Below are positions 8,575 through 17,040 of a stretch of DNA of 64,000 nt, in pieces; positions within the stretch are counted from its first letter, which is position 1, and each line of letters begins with the position of its first letter. The translations under genes were made by a program, and so were the position numbers. The notes beneath the pieces were generated by a model. It saw nothing but the letters and a program-made list of their open reading frames with translations, did not search any database and had not been told where the DNA came from. This stretch comes from Nocardia alba NBRC 108234 (GTDB lineage: Bacteria > Actinomycetota > Actinomycetes > Mycobacteriales > Mycobacteriaceae), in assembly GCF_001612665.1 (NCBI RefSeq), contig NZ_BDAX01000021.1, positions 1 through 64,000 of the forward strand, given 5' to 3'.

Positions 8575-9348
8575 ATGGGATCCCGGACGGTGGTCGCCGA
8601 CGTCGCCGATGAGTTGGCACGCCGCGTAGCCACCGGCGAGTACCGGCCGGGCGAGCTGATGCCGTCGGTGCGCCAGGTCGCCGACGAGTTCGGGATGAAC
8701 CGTGCCACCGCCCAGCTCATCCTCGGACGACTCGAGTCCTACGGGTTCGTCGAGGCCAGGCGGGGCAAGGGCTTCACCATCCGCGATGTCCGCGTCGAGG
8801 GCGGCATGGACGTCTACCGGCATCTGTTCCGGTTCTCGATCACCGCGCCCGCGGTCGCGGCCGAGATGTTCACCGACATCGTCGAGGTCGAACGCGGCAT
8901 CGTGGGCGAGGCGTTGCTCGCCTACACCGCGGGGGAGAAGGTGCTCGATCCGGCCGAGCTCGCCGCCGCCGTCGACGAGCTGGAGGCGATGGCGCGCCAG
9001 ACCGTGCCCGACCACGCGCACATCATCGCCGCCGAGATCGCGCTGGTGCGCAAGCTACTCGGTGTGCTCGGCATGAGTATGCAACGCGCGGTGTTGAATT
9101 CGATCGCCGATATGGTCGTGGAGGTGCCGGAGGCGGTCGCCGCCTATTTCGCCGTCGCGCCCGATCTGCACGTGCTCGTCTGGCGCGCGCTACTCGCGGT
9201 GTGGGACGCCGAATCCGCGCCGAGCGAGGCACAACTCGCGCTGTTCGGTGATCTGTTCGCGCTGTACCACGAGAAGGTGATCGCCCGCTTCGGTCAGCTC
9301 GTCGGCGAGACACCGCTGCACACCGTGCCGTTGAGTTCGGCCGTCTGA
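8575..9348 (+). CDS. GntR-family transcriptional regulator
   Basis: The N-terminal winged helix-turn-helix of GntR type (about residues 3-75) has the usual order EYRPGELMPSVRQ, then FGMNRATAQLIL, then GFVEARRGKGFTI. The C-terminal domain of about 180 residues is all helical, like an FCD or FadR-type ligand domain; lack of obvious metal-binding His residues favours a fatty-acyl or unknown ligand. A GAGAGG ribosome binding site lies about 8 bases before the ATG. It is convergent with nitronate monooxygenase. Its target is not evident from the sequence. Confidence 0.85.
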   Translation: MGSRTVVADVADELARRVATGEYRPGELMPSVRQVADEFGMNRATAQLILGRLESYGFVEARRGKGFTIRDVRVEGGMDVYRHLFRFSITAPAVAAEMFTDIVEVERGIVGEALLAYTAGEKVLDPAELAAAVDELEAMARQTVPDHAHIIAAEIALVRKLLGVLGMSMQRAVLNSIADMVVEVPEAVAAYFAVAPDLHVLVWRALLAVWDAESAPSEAQLALFGDLFALYHEKVIARFGQLVGETPLHTVPLSSAV

Positions 9349-9383
9349 ACCCTGTCCGAGCCGGATTCGTTCGGCGACCGGTG

Positions 9384-9427
9384 CGAGGATCGGGCCCGGT
9401 CGACAGCCGGCCGGGCACCGATCTTCG
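9384..9427. terminator. Candidate bidirectional terminator between convergent genes
   Basis: The arms at 9384-9399 and 9411-9427 can pair over about 15 positions with one mismatch and one bulge. The hairpin lies between the stops of the GntR gene and the nitronate monooxygenase gene, which converge. No long T-tract is present, as is common in actinobacteria. Confidence 0.45.
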
Positions 9428-9439
9428 AGGTGGGACAGC

Positions 9440-10558
9440 TCAGCCGTTGAGCCGGGTGAGGCGGTCGTAGGCGGTGACGTACTCCTCGACGAGGCGGTTG
9501 ACCACGTCGGCGCTGCGTTCGACCTTGTTCATCATGCCGACCACCTGGCCGACCGGGTTGAAGTTCACGTCCTTGGCGGCCTCGGGGTAGCGGTGTCCAC
9601 GCTTGACGCCGTCGAGGGCCACCATCATCTGCAGCGGCATCGGCAGCGGGTCGGGGGTGTCGGTGGACTCCCAGGCGTCGGTCCAGTCGTTCTTCAGCAT
9701 GCGGCACGGCTTGCCGGTCCACGAACGCGAGCGGACGGTGTCGTGGCTGGTCGCCTCGAGGTAGGTATCCATCTGGGCGGGCGGCACATTGGCCTCCTCG
9801 ACGGTGAGCCACAGCGACCCGGTCCACGCGCCCGCCGCGCCCATCGCCAGCGCCGCCGCGACCTGCGCGCCGTTGCCGATGCCGCCGGCGGCCAGTACCG
9901 GCACATCGCCGATCGCGTCGATCACCTGCGGCCACAGCACCAGCGAGGACACCTCGCCGCAGTGCCCGCCGCCCTCGGTGCCCTGACACACCACGAAGTC
10001 CAGGCCTGCCGCCTTGTGGTTCATCGCGTGCTTGACCGAGCCGCACAGCGCGCCGATCACCCGGCCGGAGTCCTGGATCCGCTTGACCACGTCATCGGGC
10101 GGGGTGCCGAGCGCGTTGGCCACGAGCTTGGCCTTGGGGTGGTTCAGGATGACGTCGACCTGCGGTCCCGCAGTGGTCGCGGTCCAGCCGAGTAGCTCGT
10201 TGTGGTGTTCACCGTCGGGCAGCGCGGGCACGTGGTGATCGGTGAGGATCTGCTGGGCGAAGTCGCGATGGCCCTGCGGCACCATCTGCGCCAGCTGCTT
10301 TTCCAGCTGTTCGGGGGTGAGTCCGTCGACGCCCTTGCCCTCGTATTTCGACGGAATCACCAGGTCGACGCCATAGATCCCGGTGACGTGCTCGTCGAGC
10401 CAGGCCAGCTCGACCTCGAGCTGTTCGGCGGTGAAGCCGACGGCACCGAGTACCCCCAATCCGCCCGCGTTGCTCACCGCAGCCACGACGTCGCGGCAAT
10501 GGGTGAAGGCGAAGATGGGGAACTCGATGCCGAGCTGTTCGCAGAATTCGGTACGCAT
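9440..10558 (-). CDS. Nitronate monooxygenase (2-nitropropane dioxygenase family)
   Basis: This is an FMN-dependent oxidoreductase expected to oxidise alkyl nitronates such as propionate 3-nitronate to carbonyl compounds and nitrite. The TIM-barrel signature is clear: NAGGLGVLGA near the N-terminus, CQGTEGGGHCGE with the probable catalytic His, and the phosphate-binding AAGGIGNGAQVAAALAMGA. The length of 372 residues is within the family range. I chose the ATG at 10558; an upstream GTG at 10573 adds only five residues. It is a cytosolic detoxification enzyme with no obvious operon partner; the acyltransferase upstream is 44 bases away on the same strand and may be cotranscribed. Confidence 0.88.
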   Translation of the reverse strand: MRTEFCEQLGIEFPIFAFTHCRDVVAAVSNAGGLGVLGAVGFTAEQLEVELAWLDEHVTGIYGVDLVIPSKYEGKGVDGLTPEQLEKQLAQMVPQGHRDFAQQILTDHHVPALPDGEHHNELLGWTATTAGPQVDVILNHPKAKLVANALGTPPDDVVKRIQDSGRVIGALCGSVKHAMNHKAAGLDFVVCQGTEGGGHCGEVSSLVLWPQVIDAIGDVPVLAAGGIGNGAQVAAALAMGAAGAWTGSLWLTVEEANVPPAQMDTYLEATSHDTVRSRSWTGKPCRMLKNDWTDAWESTDTPDPLPMPLQMMVALDGVKRGHRYPEAAKDVNFNPVGQVVGMMNKVERSADVVNRLVEEYVTAYDRLTRLNG

Positions 10559-10602
10559 ACCGAACTGTAACACGTTCTAATTTGGTCGAGAATGCCTAAT
10601 TT

Positions 10603-11955
10603 CTACAGTGCGGCATCCTCGAGCGCGACCAGTGAATCCTCCAGATGATCGAGCAGTCGATGCAGGTCGGGCAGCGTGCGACGGCAGCCGACCAGACCGA
10701 AATCGAGGTTGTCACCGCTGGAGGTGAGGGTGATGTTCACGGCCTGCCCGTCGAGCGGGATCGACAGCGGATAGGTGGCGTCCAGACGCGAGCCGTTCCA
10801 GTACAGCGACTCGCGCGCACCGGGCACATTCGAGATGACGATATTGAACGGCGGCGTCGCCACCGAGGCGAAACCGGGCAGCAGCATCGCCGCCATCGGA
10901 CTCAACATCACCCCGGCCATCGCCAGCGTCTGCGCCGGGGTGAGGGAGTGATACACCTCCTTGTTGCGCCGCGTCGACTCACTCACCACCCGCAGCCGCT
11001 CCAGCGGGTCCGCGATATCGGTGCCCAGATTGCACAGCAGCGCCGCGATTTTCACGCCCTGGGTGTCGACATCGTCTTCCTCGCGCAATGACATCGGCAC
11101 CATCGCGATCATCGGCTTGTCCGGCAAGGCGTCGCGCTCGAGCAGGTAGGCGCGCAACGCGCCCGCCGACATCGTCAGCACCACATCGTTCACGGTTGCC
11201 CCGGTCGCCTTCTTCACCTGCTTGACCCGATCCATCGACCAGCTGCGCACCGCGCATTTGCGGGCGCCGCCGATCGGCACGTTGAACAGCGTGCGCGGCG
11301 CCTCGAACGGCAGGGTGAGTTGCTGGCGTACCAGGCCGGTGCGTGCCGCCTTGATCAACGCGGTGGTCGACGAGCGCGCCGAGGTGACGCTATCGATCAG
11401 TCCGCCGAGCCGGGACCGGCCGGGACGCGGCGGCCCGATCTTGCGTGGCAGGTTCCACGGCCGCATGAGCTCGGTTCCGAACGGGTCGGTGGTCAGCGTC
11501 CGCCGCATGAGGCGCTGCGCCGAAACACCGTCCACCAGCGCGTGATGCATCTTCGAGTAGAGCGCGAAGCGCCCGTCGGCCAGCCCCTCGACGAAGTGCA
11601 GCTCCCACATCGGGCGGTGCCGGTCGAGCAGGGCGCTGTGCAGGGTCGACGCGTGATCGAGCAGCTGGTCGATATGGCCGGGCCCGGGCAGGGCGCTGCG
11701 CTGCACGTGATAGTCCAGGTCGACGTCGTCGTCCTGGGTCCACGCCATCTGCGGCGCGCCCAGCCAGGTGGCGGGCCGTTTGCTGAATGTGGCCCGAACG
11801 GTCTTGTCGGCCAACAGGGCCGCGCGGAACTCGCGCAGGTAATCCGGACCGGCGTCTTCGGGCGGTTCGAACAATTGCAGTGAGCCGACGTGCATCGGGT
11901 GCTCACGAGATTCCGCGAGCAAGAACAGCGCATCCAACGGCGCGATGAGATCCAT
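10603..11955 (-). CDS. Wax ester synthase / diacylglycerol acyltransferase (WS/DGAT)
   Basis: This bifunctional acyltransferase is expected to make triacylglycerol or wax esters from acyl-CoA and is typical of lipid-storing actinobacteria. The catalytic HHxxxDG motif is HHALVDG at residues 137-143. The N-terminal LDALFLL, the RPMWELHFVEG segment and the C-terminal ND motif (TVNDVVLTMSAGALR) are present. The 450-residue length fits the family. I chose the ATG at 11955, with AGGGGG about 10 bases upstream, rather than the GTG at 12012. It is membrane-peripheral at the inner leaflet. Actinomycetes usually carry several paralogues, so this one cannot be assigned as the main enzyme. Confidence 0.92.
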   Translation of the reverse strand: MDLIAPLDALFLLAESREHPMHVGSLQLFEPPEDAGPDYLREFRAALLADKTVRATFSKRPATWLGAPQMAWTQDDDVDLDYHVQRSALPGPGHIDQLLDHASTLHSALLDRHRPMWELHFVEGLADGRFALYSKMHHALVDGVSAQRLMRRTLTTDPFGTELMRPWNLPRKIGPPRPGRSRLGGLIDSVTSARSSTTALIKAARTGLVRQQLTLPFEAPRTLFNVPIGGARKCAVRSWSMDRVKQVKKATGATVNDVVLTMSAGALRAYLLERDALPDKPMIAMVPMSLREEDDVDTQGVKIAALLCNLGTDIADPLERLRVVSESTRRNKEVYHSLTPAQTLAMAGVMLSPMAAMLLPGFASVATPPFNIVISNVPGARESLYWNGSRLDATYPLSIPLDGQAVNITLTSSGDNLDFGLVGCRRTLPDLHRLLDHLEDSLVALEDAAL

Positions 11956-12195
11956 GAGAGATCGCCCCCTGACGAGAGTGGTTCGGTGAGAAGTCTTCAG
12001 ACGATCGACCACGCTGTCGGGTACGGCACCCCTGCGTGCCGTCTGTCCACGTTACCCGTGTGCCCGGGATCGCGTCAGTTGAACGCTCGGACCATCGCGA
12101 ACTCTATGGAGTTCACTGGATGTTCATCTCGCGGAAGGTTACTGGATGCTCGGGCCGAGCGGACGCAGCGGCGCGCGGACTCGGGGAGCTCGACG

Positions 12196-12232
12196 AAAGC
12201 GGGCCGCGACACCTGGTGTCGCGGCCCGCTTT
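12196..12232. terminator. Strong hairpin terminator (18-bp perfect stem)
   Basis: The arms at 12196-12213 and 12215-12232 are perfect reverse complements of 18 bases with one central base, beginning and ending in AAA/TTT. It lies 9 bases beyond the stop of the minus-strand gene at 12242 and would end that transcript; the flanking T run is short. Confidence 0.7.
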
Positions 12233-12241
12233 CCGTTCCGG

Positions 12242-13120
12242 TCAGACTTTGACGGTCTGCGCCTCGCGTGGGTCTACGGCCTCGCGCGGATCGTCTTCCT
12301 GCGGTGTCTCGTCGGCCTGCGCGGCGGGCTGCGGTACCTCGATGGGCTGCGGTGTCTCGATGGGCTGCGATGCCTCGGTGGGCTGTTGCGGCTCGGCCGG
12401 CTGCTCGGCCTCGGCGGGTTGTTCCTCGGCGACTTCCGCGGATGTGACTTCGTCCGAACGGGTTTCGGTGACCACCGGCTGCGGTGCGGGCGCCGGGTCC
12501 ACCCCGGTCCCCTTCGTCGCGATCTCGATGCCCAGCTCGATGCGCGTCGTCTCGACCAGCGCGCGCTCCTGCTCGGCGGCATGGCGCATCGCCTTCTGCC
12601 ATAGCGAGGCCATCTCCTCCAGCTCCTCGACGGTGGCCTCCACGTCGATGTGCAGTTTCAGCCGCTGCATCGTGATGTGCTGGGCCGCGGTGAGGGTGCG
12701 CATCAGGTCTTCGCACTTGTTGGGAATCCGGCGATGCGCCACCACCCGAAGGCGAGTCAGCATGCCGCCCGGGCTATCCCAGATCACCTTGTGGATCTGC
12801 GCGCCGAGTTTGTCGATCTCCTCGACGGTGACCAGATCCCATTCACCGCAGCTGGTCAGATCGGTGCGCACCGAGGCCGAGATATCCAGGATCGAGGTGA
12901 CCGCGGCGAGTACCGCCTCGCGCCGCCACGCCTCGTGATCGCGCTGGTCGCCCACCATGTTCGACAGTTCGACATTGCGTTGCGCGGTGTCGAGTGCCTG
13001 CCTGCCGCGCTCGTCGGCGGCCGCGATTCCTTGCCGGTGGGTTCGATTGTTGGCGATGACGCCGACCAGAACTGCGCCGGCGACGGGGAGCGAGCCGAGG
13101 AGTGGGAGCCACTGAGTCAC
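12242..13120 (-). CDS. Membrane-anchored helical protein with Pro/Glu/Gln-rich tail
   Basis: I do not recognise a named family. A short N-terminal hydrophobic segment (about residues 4-23) looks like a signal anchor. It is followed by a long helical region (about 30-200) with coiled-coil character and a disordered C-terminal tail (about 210-292) of short degenerate Pro, Gln, Glu and Ala units (such as QPAE, QPIE). The tail is encoded by a degenerate repeat at 12310-12420. It would have a single membrane anchor with a large cytosolic or extracellular coil. The gene is followed by a strong terminator and precedes no obvious partner. Confidence 0.65.
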   Translation of the reverse strand: MTQWLPLLGSLPVAGAVLVGVIANNRTHRQGIAAADERGRQALDTAQRNVELSNMVGDQRDHEAWRREAVLAAVTSILDISASVRTDLTSCGEWDLVTVEEIDKLGAQIHKVIWDSPGGMLTRLRVVAHRRIPNKCEDLMRTLTAAQHITMQRLKLHIDVEATVEELEEMASLWQKAMRHAAEQERALVETTRIELGIEIATKGTGVDPAPAPQPVVTETRSDEVTSAEVAEEQPAEAEQPAEPQQPTEASQPIETPQPIEVPQPAAQADETPQEDDPREAVDPREAQTVKV

Positions 13121-13187
13121 TCAGCGATCATTGCACCGGTATCGGCAACAGTCACCATGATCGGCGCGTTGGTATCGATGTCGCGTG

Positions 13188-13637
13188 TCAGCTCGGCGCT
13201 GGAACTCGGTGCAGAAAACCGACCAGGGGTGCCAGTTCCGGGATCTGCTCGGCGTCGGCGAGCGCTTTCTCGAGTGCTCGATCGTGGGTCGGTTTCGCCT
13301 TCTCGTAGGCGGCCCTGCCGGTTTCGGTGAGTTCGGTGTAGATACCGCGGCGGTCGTCGGCACACAGCACGCGCACCAGGAAGCCGCGGTCTTCCAGCCG
13401 GTTGACCAGCCGGGTGGTCGCGCTCGCCGACAACGCGGCCGCGCGGGCCAGCTGGGAGATCCGCATGTGCCAGCCGTCCTGGCGGGTCAGGGCGTCGAGC
13501 ACGGTGAACTCGACGATCGACAGTTCGTGTTCGCGCACCAGTTCGCGTTCGAGCGCCGCCTCGATATGCCCGTGCAGCGCGGCCAGGGTGCGCCAGCCGG
13601 TCGCCCGTACCTCGATGGCGTCATCAGCTATACCCAT
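13188..13637 (-). CDS. MarR-family transcriptional regulator
   Basis: This is a winged helix-turn-helix regulator of 149 residues with the MarR order: LSIVEFTVLDAL, then ISQLARAAALSASATTRLVNRLEDRGFL (recognition helix), then the wing CADDRRGIYTELTETG. It probably works as a dimer. I chose the ATG at 13637 because the upstream GTG option would extend the gene into the likely operator. It is divergent from an MFS exporter, and two overlapping inverted repeats lie between the starts. The usual arrangement is repression of both genes, relieved by a small aromatic or antibiotic ligand. The ligand here is unknown. Confidence 0.88.
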   Translation of the reverse strand: MGIADDAIEVRATGWRTLAALHGHIEAALERELVREHELSIVEFTVLDALTRQDGWHMRISQLARAAALSASATTRLVNRLEDRGFLVRVLCADDRRGIYTELTETGRAAYEKAKPTHDRALEKALADAEQIPELAPLVGFLHRVPAPS

Positions 13638-13656
13638 GCGCCGAGTATAGCTGGCG

Positions 13657-13710
13657 GTTGCAATATAGCGCGTGTGCAACTATCGTCGGGCAGCGTTAGT
13701 TGCACACGCG
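13657..13710. promoter_or_regulatory. Overlapping inverted repeats, probable MarR operator
   Basis: GTTGCA-N12-TGCAAC spans 13657-13680. A 14-base perfect inverted repeat (13669-13682 with 13697-13710, arms CGCGTGTGCAACTA) overlaps it. A possible plus-strand promoter has TTGCAA (13658-13663) and TATCGT (13681-13686) 17 bases apart, within the repeats. Binding here would block the exporter promoter. Confidence 0.65.
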
Positions 13711-13743
13711 GTTAATCGGCTCATGATGAAAAGAGGCGTTCAC

Positions 13744-14922
13744 ATGCCACTCGGTCTCATCGCTCTCGCGCTCGGGGGCTTCGGCATCGGACTCACCGAG
13801 TTCGTCATCGCGGGGCTGCTCTCCCCGGTCGCGGCCGACCTCGGGGTCTCGGTGCCCACCGCCGGCTACCTCATCTCCGGGTACGCGCTGGCCGTCGTCG
13901 TCGGCGCGCTCGCGCTGACCCCCCTCGTCAACCGGTGGCAGCCCAAGCGGGCATTGCAGCTGCTCATGGTCCTGTTCACCATCGGAAACGCGGCCTCGGC
14001 GCTGGCCCCCGGCTACGCCGCCCTGCTCGGTGGGAGGGTGCTCGCCGCCCTCGCCCACGGCGCGTTCTTCGGCATCGGCGCCGTGCTCGCGGCCTCGCTC
14101 GTCGCACCGGAGAAGAAGGCCGGAGCCATCTCGATCATGTTCGGCGGACTCACCATCGCGAACGTTCTCGGCGTGCCACTGGGAACATTCGTCGGGCAGC
14201 AATGGGGCTGGCGGGCCACGTTCGTGGTGATCACCATCGTCGGGCTGATCGCCCTGGCAGGCATCACCGCGCTCGTCCCCGACGCACCCGCCACCCGCGA
14301 ACGCCCGAATCTCCGAGCCGAGTTGTCGGTCTTCCGCAACACCCAGGTCTGGTACTCGCTGGCCATGACCGTCCTGGTGTTCGGCGGGATGTTCGGCGCG
14401 TTCATGTACATCGAACCGCTGCTCACCCGCGTCACCGGGTTCGCCGACGCGATGGTGCCCTGGCTGCTGGTGCTGTTCGGCGTCGGCCTGTTCTTCGGCA
14501 ACCTGCTCGGCGGCCGCTGGGCCGACCGTGCCCTCACCCGCACCCTGCTCACGCTCACGCTGGCCCTCGCGCTCGCGCTGGCGGCCTTCGCACTGCTCGC
14601 CGACTACAAGATCGCGGCCCTGCTGCTGCTTCCCGCCATGGGCTTCTTCGGCTTCGGCGCCACCCCCGGCCTCCAGATGCGGGTGCTCGACCACGCAGGC
14701 GCCGCACCGACGCTCGCCTCGTCGGCCAATATCGCGGCCTTCAATGTGGGCAACTTCCTCGGCGTGTGGCTGTCCGGGCTGGCGATCAGCGCGGGCTTCG
14801 GCTGGGTGTCACCGCTCTGGGTGGGGATGGGATTCGCGGTGACCGGGCTGCTGGTGTTGATCGCCGCCACTCGCGGTGAGCGAGCTGTTCGGCCCCCGGT
14901 CGCCGAACCCGTCACGGTGTAG
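13744..14922 (+). CDS. MFS exporter (AraJ/Cmx-like drug or sugar efflux)
   Basis: This is a major facilitator of 392 residues with 12 predicted membrane helices. The N-terminal LALGGFGIGLTEFVIAGLL and motif A-like ALTPLVNRWQPKRAL loop match the AraJ/chloramphenicol-resistance (Cmx/CmlR) branch of proton-driven exporters. I chose the ATG at 13744 with AAGAGG about 8 bases upstream; longer starts would lie inside the operator repeats. It is divergent from the MarR regulator, which probably controls it. Substrate is not predictable; multidrug or chloramphenicol-type export is an inference. A strong bidirectional terminator follows. Confidence 0.87.
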   Translation: MPLGLIALALGGFGIGLTEFVIAGLLSPVAADLGVSVPTAGYLISGYALAVVVGALALTPLVNRWQPKRALQLLMVLFTIGNAASALAPGYAALLGGRVLAALAHGAFFGIGAVLAASLVAPEKKAGAISIMFGGLTIANVLGVPLGTFVGQQWGWRATFVVITIVGLIALAGITALVPDAPATRERPNLRAELSVFRNTQVWYSLAMTVLVFGGMFGAFMYIEPLLTRVTGFADAMVPWLLVLFGVGLFFGNLLGGRWADRALTRTLLTLTLALALALAAFALLADYKIAALLLLPAMGFFGFGATPGLQMRVLDHAGAAPTLASSANIAAFNVGNFLGVWLSGLAISAGFGWVSPLWVGMGFAVTGLLVLIAATRGERAVRPPVAEPVTV

Positions 14923-14931
14923 TTCGACGAA

Positions 14932-14974
14932 AAATCCCCGGTGGGCAGCGGATAACGCTGCCCACCGGGGATTT
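14932..14974. terminator. Bidirectional terminator (19-bp perfect stem)
   Basis: The arms at 14932-14950 and 14956-14974 are perfect complements of 19 bases with a 5-base loop (GATAA), flanked by A and T runs on both sides. It lies between the convergent MFS and cutinase-family genes and should work in both directions. Confidence 0.85.
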
Positions 14975-14986
14975 CGTGATTCGTGT

Positions 14987-16696
14987 CTAGTTGGCCGACG
15001 TGGTGGTGGTCGGGGCAACGGTGGTGGTCGGCTCGACCGTGGTGGTGGGAGCCACCGTCGTGGTCGGGGCGACGGTCGTGGTGGGGGCCACGGTCGTGGT
15101 CGGCGCCACCGTGGTGGTCGGGGCCGGGGCGGCCGCCTGGTTGGTCGCCGGTTCCGGCGTGGTCGTCGCCGGTGCGGTTGTCGTGGTGCTGGTGCCGGTC
15201 TTGGACGTGGTGGTCGGCTTCGGCGTGGTCGTCGTCGCCTTGGCGGTGGTCTTCGACGTCGTGGTCGGCGCGGTGGTGGTCGTCGCGGGCTTGGTCGGAG
15301 CCGCCAGCGCGGCTGTCACCGAGGCGTCGTCCGGCGCGGCCTTGGTGTTCACCGTCTCGCCGGCCTGCGCCTGCTTGGCCAGGCTGGTCAGCCAGGCTGC
15401 CGCGTACTCCGCCGAGGTCAGCGGCTTGCCGTTCGCGGCGTCGGAGTCACGCCAGTAGTCGAAGTGGTGACCGGTGCCGTTCGGGCCGAGGGTCAGCTGG
15501 TACGGGTCGTTCATCACCACCGGAATCGTGTTCTGGTTGGTCACGATCAGCCCGACGATCTCGTTGAAGATCTTCTGCGGCAGGTACGCCAGCGGCGAGA
15601 GCTTCTCACCGGCGATCACGTCCGCCTTGGCGGGCGCGGTGGTCTGTCCCGGCTTGTAATCCGGGTCGGACACCTTCAGCAGCACGTCGAGGAAGGTCTC
15701 GTCGCTGGCCATCCAGTTCGGGTTCGACCCGATATCGGCGAACGCGGCCATCGCGATCCGGCCCAGCGAGAACGCCATGTCCTGGCCCATCGCCGGGGTG
15801 ATCGCGGCGATGCCGTCGCGCTCGAGGTTGGCGCGCTGCAACTCGTCGATGTTGATCTGCCGACCCACATTGGCGGCCAGCTGCAACAGCGAGATGTTGT
15901 CCGGTGCCGCGCACGTGAGGTCGCCCTCGGAGCAGAACGAGGCGATCTTGCCGTCGAGCGCGCCGAAACCGGCGCCCGTGGTGACGCCCTGGCCCGAGAC
16001 CGCCTTCTTGCCGTCCTGGTACTTCTGGTCGAAGTTGTCGGGGCGCGCGAACGGGTCGTTCGCGCCGAGGAAGGTGCCGTCGCCCGCCTTGCGGCCCGGA
16101 TCGGCGAACATCACGACGCCGAGCACGTCGTCCGGGTTCACGGTGGCGTACCCGTCGGCGGGGTCGTCGTTGCCGATGCCCTCGGCCACGCGACGCACCA
16201 CATCGGCGCCCTCGCTGTAGCCGACGATGGAGAACTTGGTGTCCGGGCAGGCCGCCGAGATCTCCCGCATCACCTGCTGGGTGTTCTCGACACCGCGGTT
16301 GACCGCGTCCTCGTAGCTCGCCAGATCGGCCGGGTAGGCGATGTACACCGCCGCGTAGTCACCCTCGGCGACAGCCTCACGCGGGGCGTTGACCACCGGA
16401 TCCACCCACACACTGCTGTGGTCGCCCGATAGCGCGGCGGGTAGTGGATTGCCGTTGGCGTCGAGCAGCATCGCCGTGGTGCCCTCGACCGGGGTGTCGT
16501 TGCGGCCCGCCACCGAGATGGTCACCATCTCACGGCACTCCGTCACCGAGGTCGTCAGCTGGTAACTGGGCGATGACGGCTGCTGCTGTGACGTCACCGC
16601 GAACGAAGCCGCGACGATCGCCGCGACCCCCAACGCCGCAGGCGCGGCGACAGCCGAAGCAATGCGATGTTTCGCAAGAAACTCACGCAGATTCAT
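14987..16696 (-). CDS. Cutinase-family secreted esterase with Thr/Pro repeat tail
   Basis: This is an exported alpha/beta hydrolase of the cutinase family, probably an esterase, phospholipase or thioesterase at the cell envelope. A basic N-terminus and hydrophobic segment (about residues 12-35) form a signal or anchor. The nucleophile elbow is GYSEG (Ser161), and Cys54/Cys150 and Cys255/Cys262 can form the conserved disulfides, with Asp259 between the second pair. The catalytic His is not certain; GTGHHFDYW is a candidate. The C-terminus (about 450-569) is Thr/Pro-rich and ends in about seven APTTTV-type repeats. It is longer than the usual 220-340 residues. By membership it resembles mycobacterial Culp proteins. 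Confidence 0.82.
   Translation of the reverse strand: MNLREFLAKHRIASAVAAPAALGVAAIVAASFAVTSQQQPSSPSYQLTTSVTECREMVTISVAGRNDTPVEGTTAMLLDANGNPLPAALSGDHSSVWVDPVVNAPREAVAEGDYAAVYIAYPADLASYEDAVNRGVENTQQVMREISAACPDTKFSIVGYSEGADVVRRVAEGIGNDDPADGYATVNPDDVLGVVMFADPGRKAGDGTFLGANDPFARPDNFDQKYQDGKKAVSGQGVTTGAGFGALDGKIASFCSEGDLTCAAPDNISLLQLAANVGRQINIDELQRANLERDGIAAITPAMGQDMAFSLGRIAMAAFADIGSNPNWMASDETFLDVLLKVSDPDYKPGQTTAPAKADVIAGEKLSPLAYLPQKIFNEIVGLIVTNQNTIPVVMNDPYQLTLGPNGTGHHFDYWRDSDAANGKPLTSAEYAAAWLTSLAKQAQAGETVNTKAAPDDASVTAALAAPTKPATTTTAPTTTSKTTAKATTTTPKPTTTSKTGTSTTTTAPATTTPEPATNQAAAPAPTTTVAPTTTVAPTTTVAPTTTVAPTTTVEPTTTVAPTTTTSAN
14993..15127 (-). repeat. Tandem 18-bp repeat encoding APTTTV units
   Basis: About seven copies of a degenerate 18-base unit encode APTTTV hexapeptides at the C-terminus of the cutinase-family protein. 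Synonymous differences between copies show it is an old repeat rather than a recent slippage. Such Thr/Pro tails are likely wall-spanning and possibly O-mannosylated. Confidence 0.8.
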
Positions 16697-17040
16697 ATGT
16701 GATCCCGTTCGAATGACCTACAGGTGGGCAGGCCCCCCGACGGGCCGCATGTCACGAACAATGTCGTGGCCACCAGCAAGATCGTTACTGACGCAAACGG
16801 GAAAACCCTGCCCCTATTTCCTGGGTCATGCGAAATCGCTCTCACCGAAGGGTGACGGATCGGGGCCCGCGAGCGCCGTCGGGACGACTCGGGCGAGGTC
16901 GCCACGAGCGACGCGGGCGGTGCCCGCCATGACGATGCTCACTCGCTGTCGGAGGTTGCTCGGCGTGGTGTCGTATCGGCCATGGCAGCCGGCCACCATT
17001 TGCGGTGAGCCCGCCACAACGGCCGACCGCTACGCGCGGC
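16697..17040. other. Intergenic region between cutinase-family gene and antiporter
   Basis: This is 344 bases without a gene I can support. Short open frames on both strands lack ribosome binding sites and look like chance in high-GC DNA. The part next to 16696 should hold the cutinase-family promoter; the part next to 17041 is the 3' region of the antiporter. I see no strong hairpin. Confidence 0.4.

Noticed and set aside
15000..15130. CRISPR-like tandem repeat
   Set aside because: The 18-bp units have no spacers and encode APTTTV hexapeptides in frame within the cutinase-family gene.
16826..17017. Small minus-strand frame of 63 codons in the cutinase-antiporter gap
   Set aside because: It has no ribosome binding site, no domain and no coupling to a neighbour.
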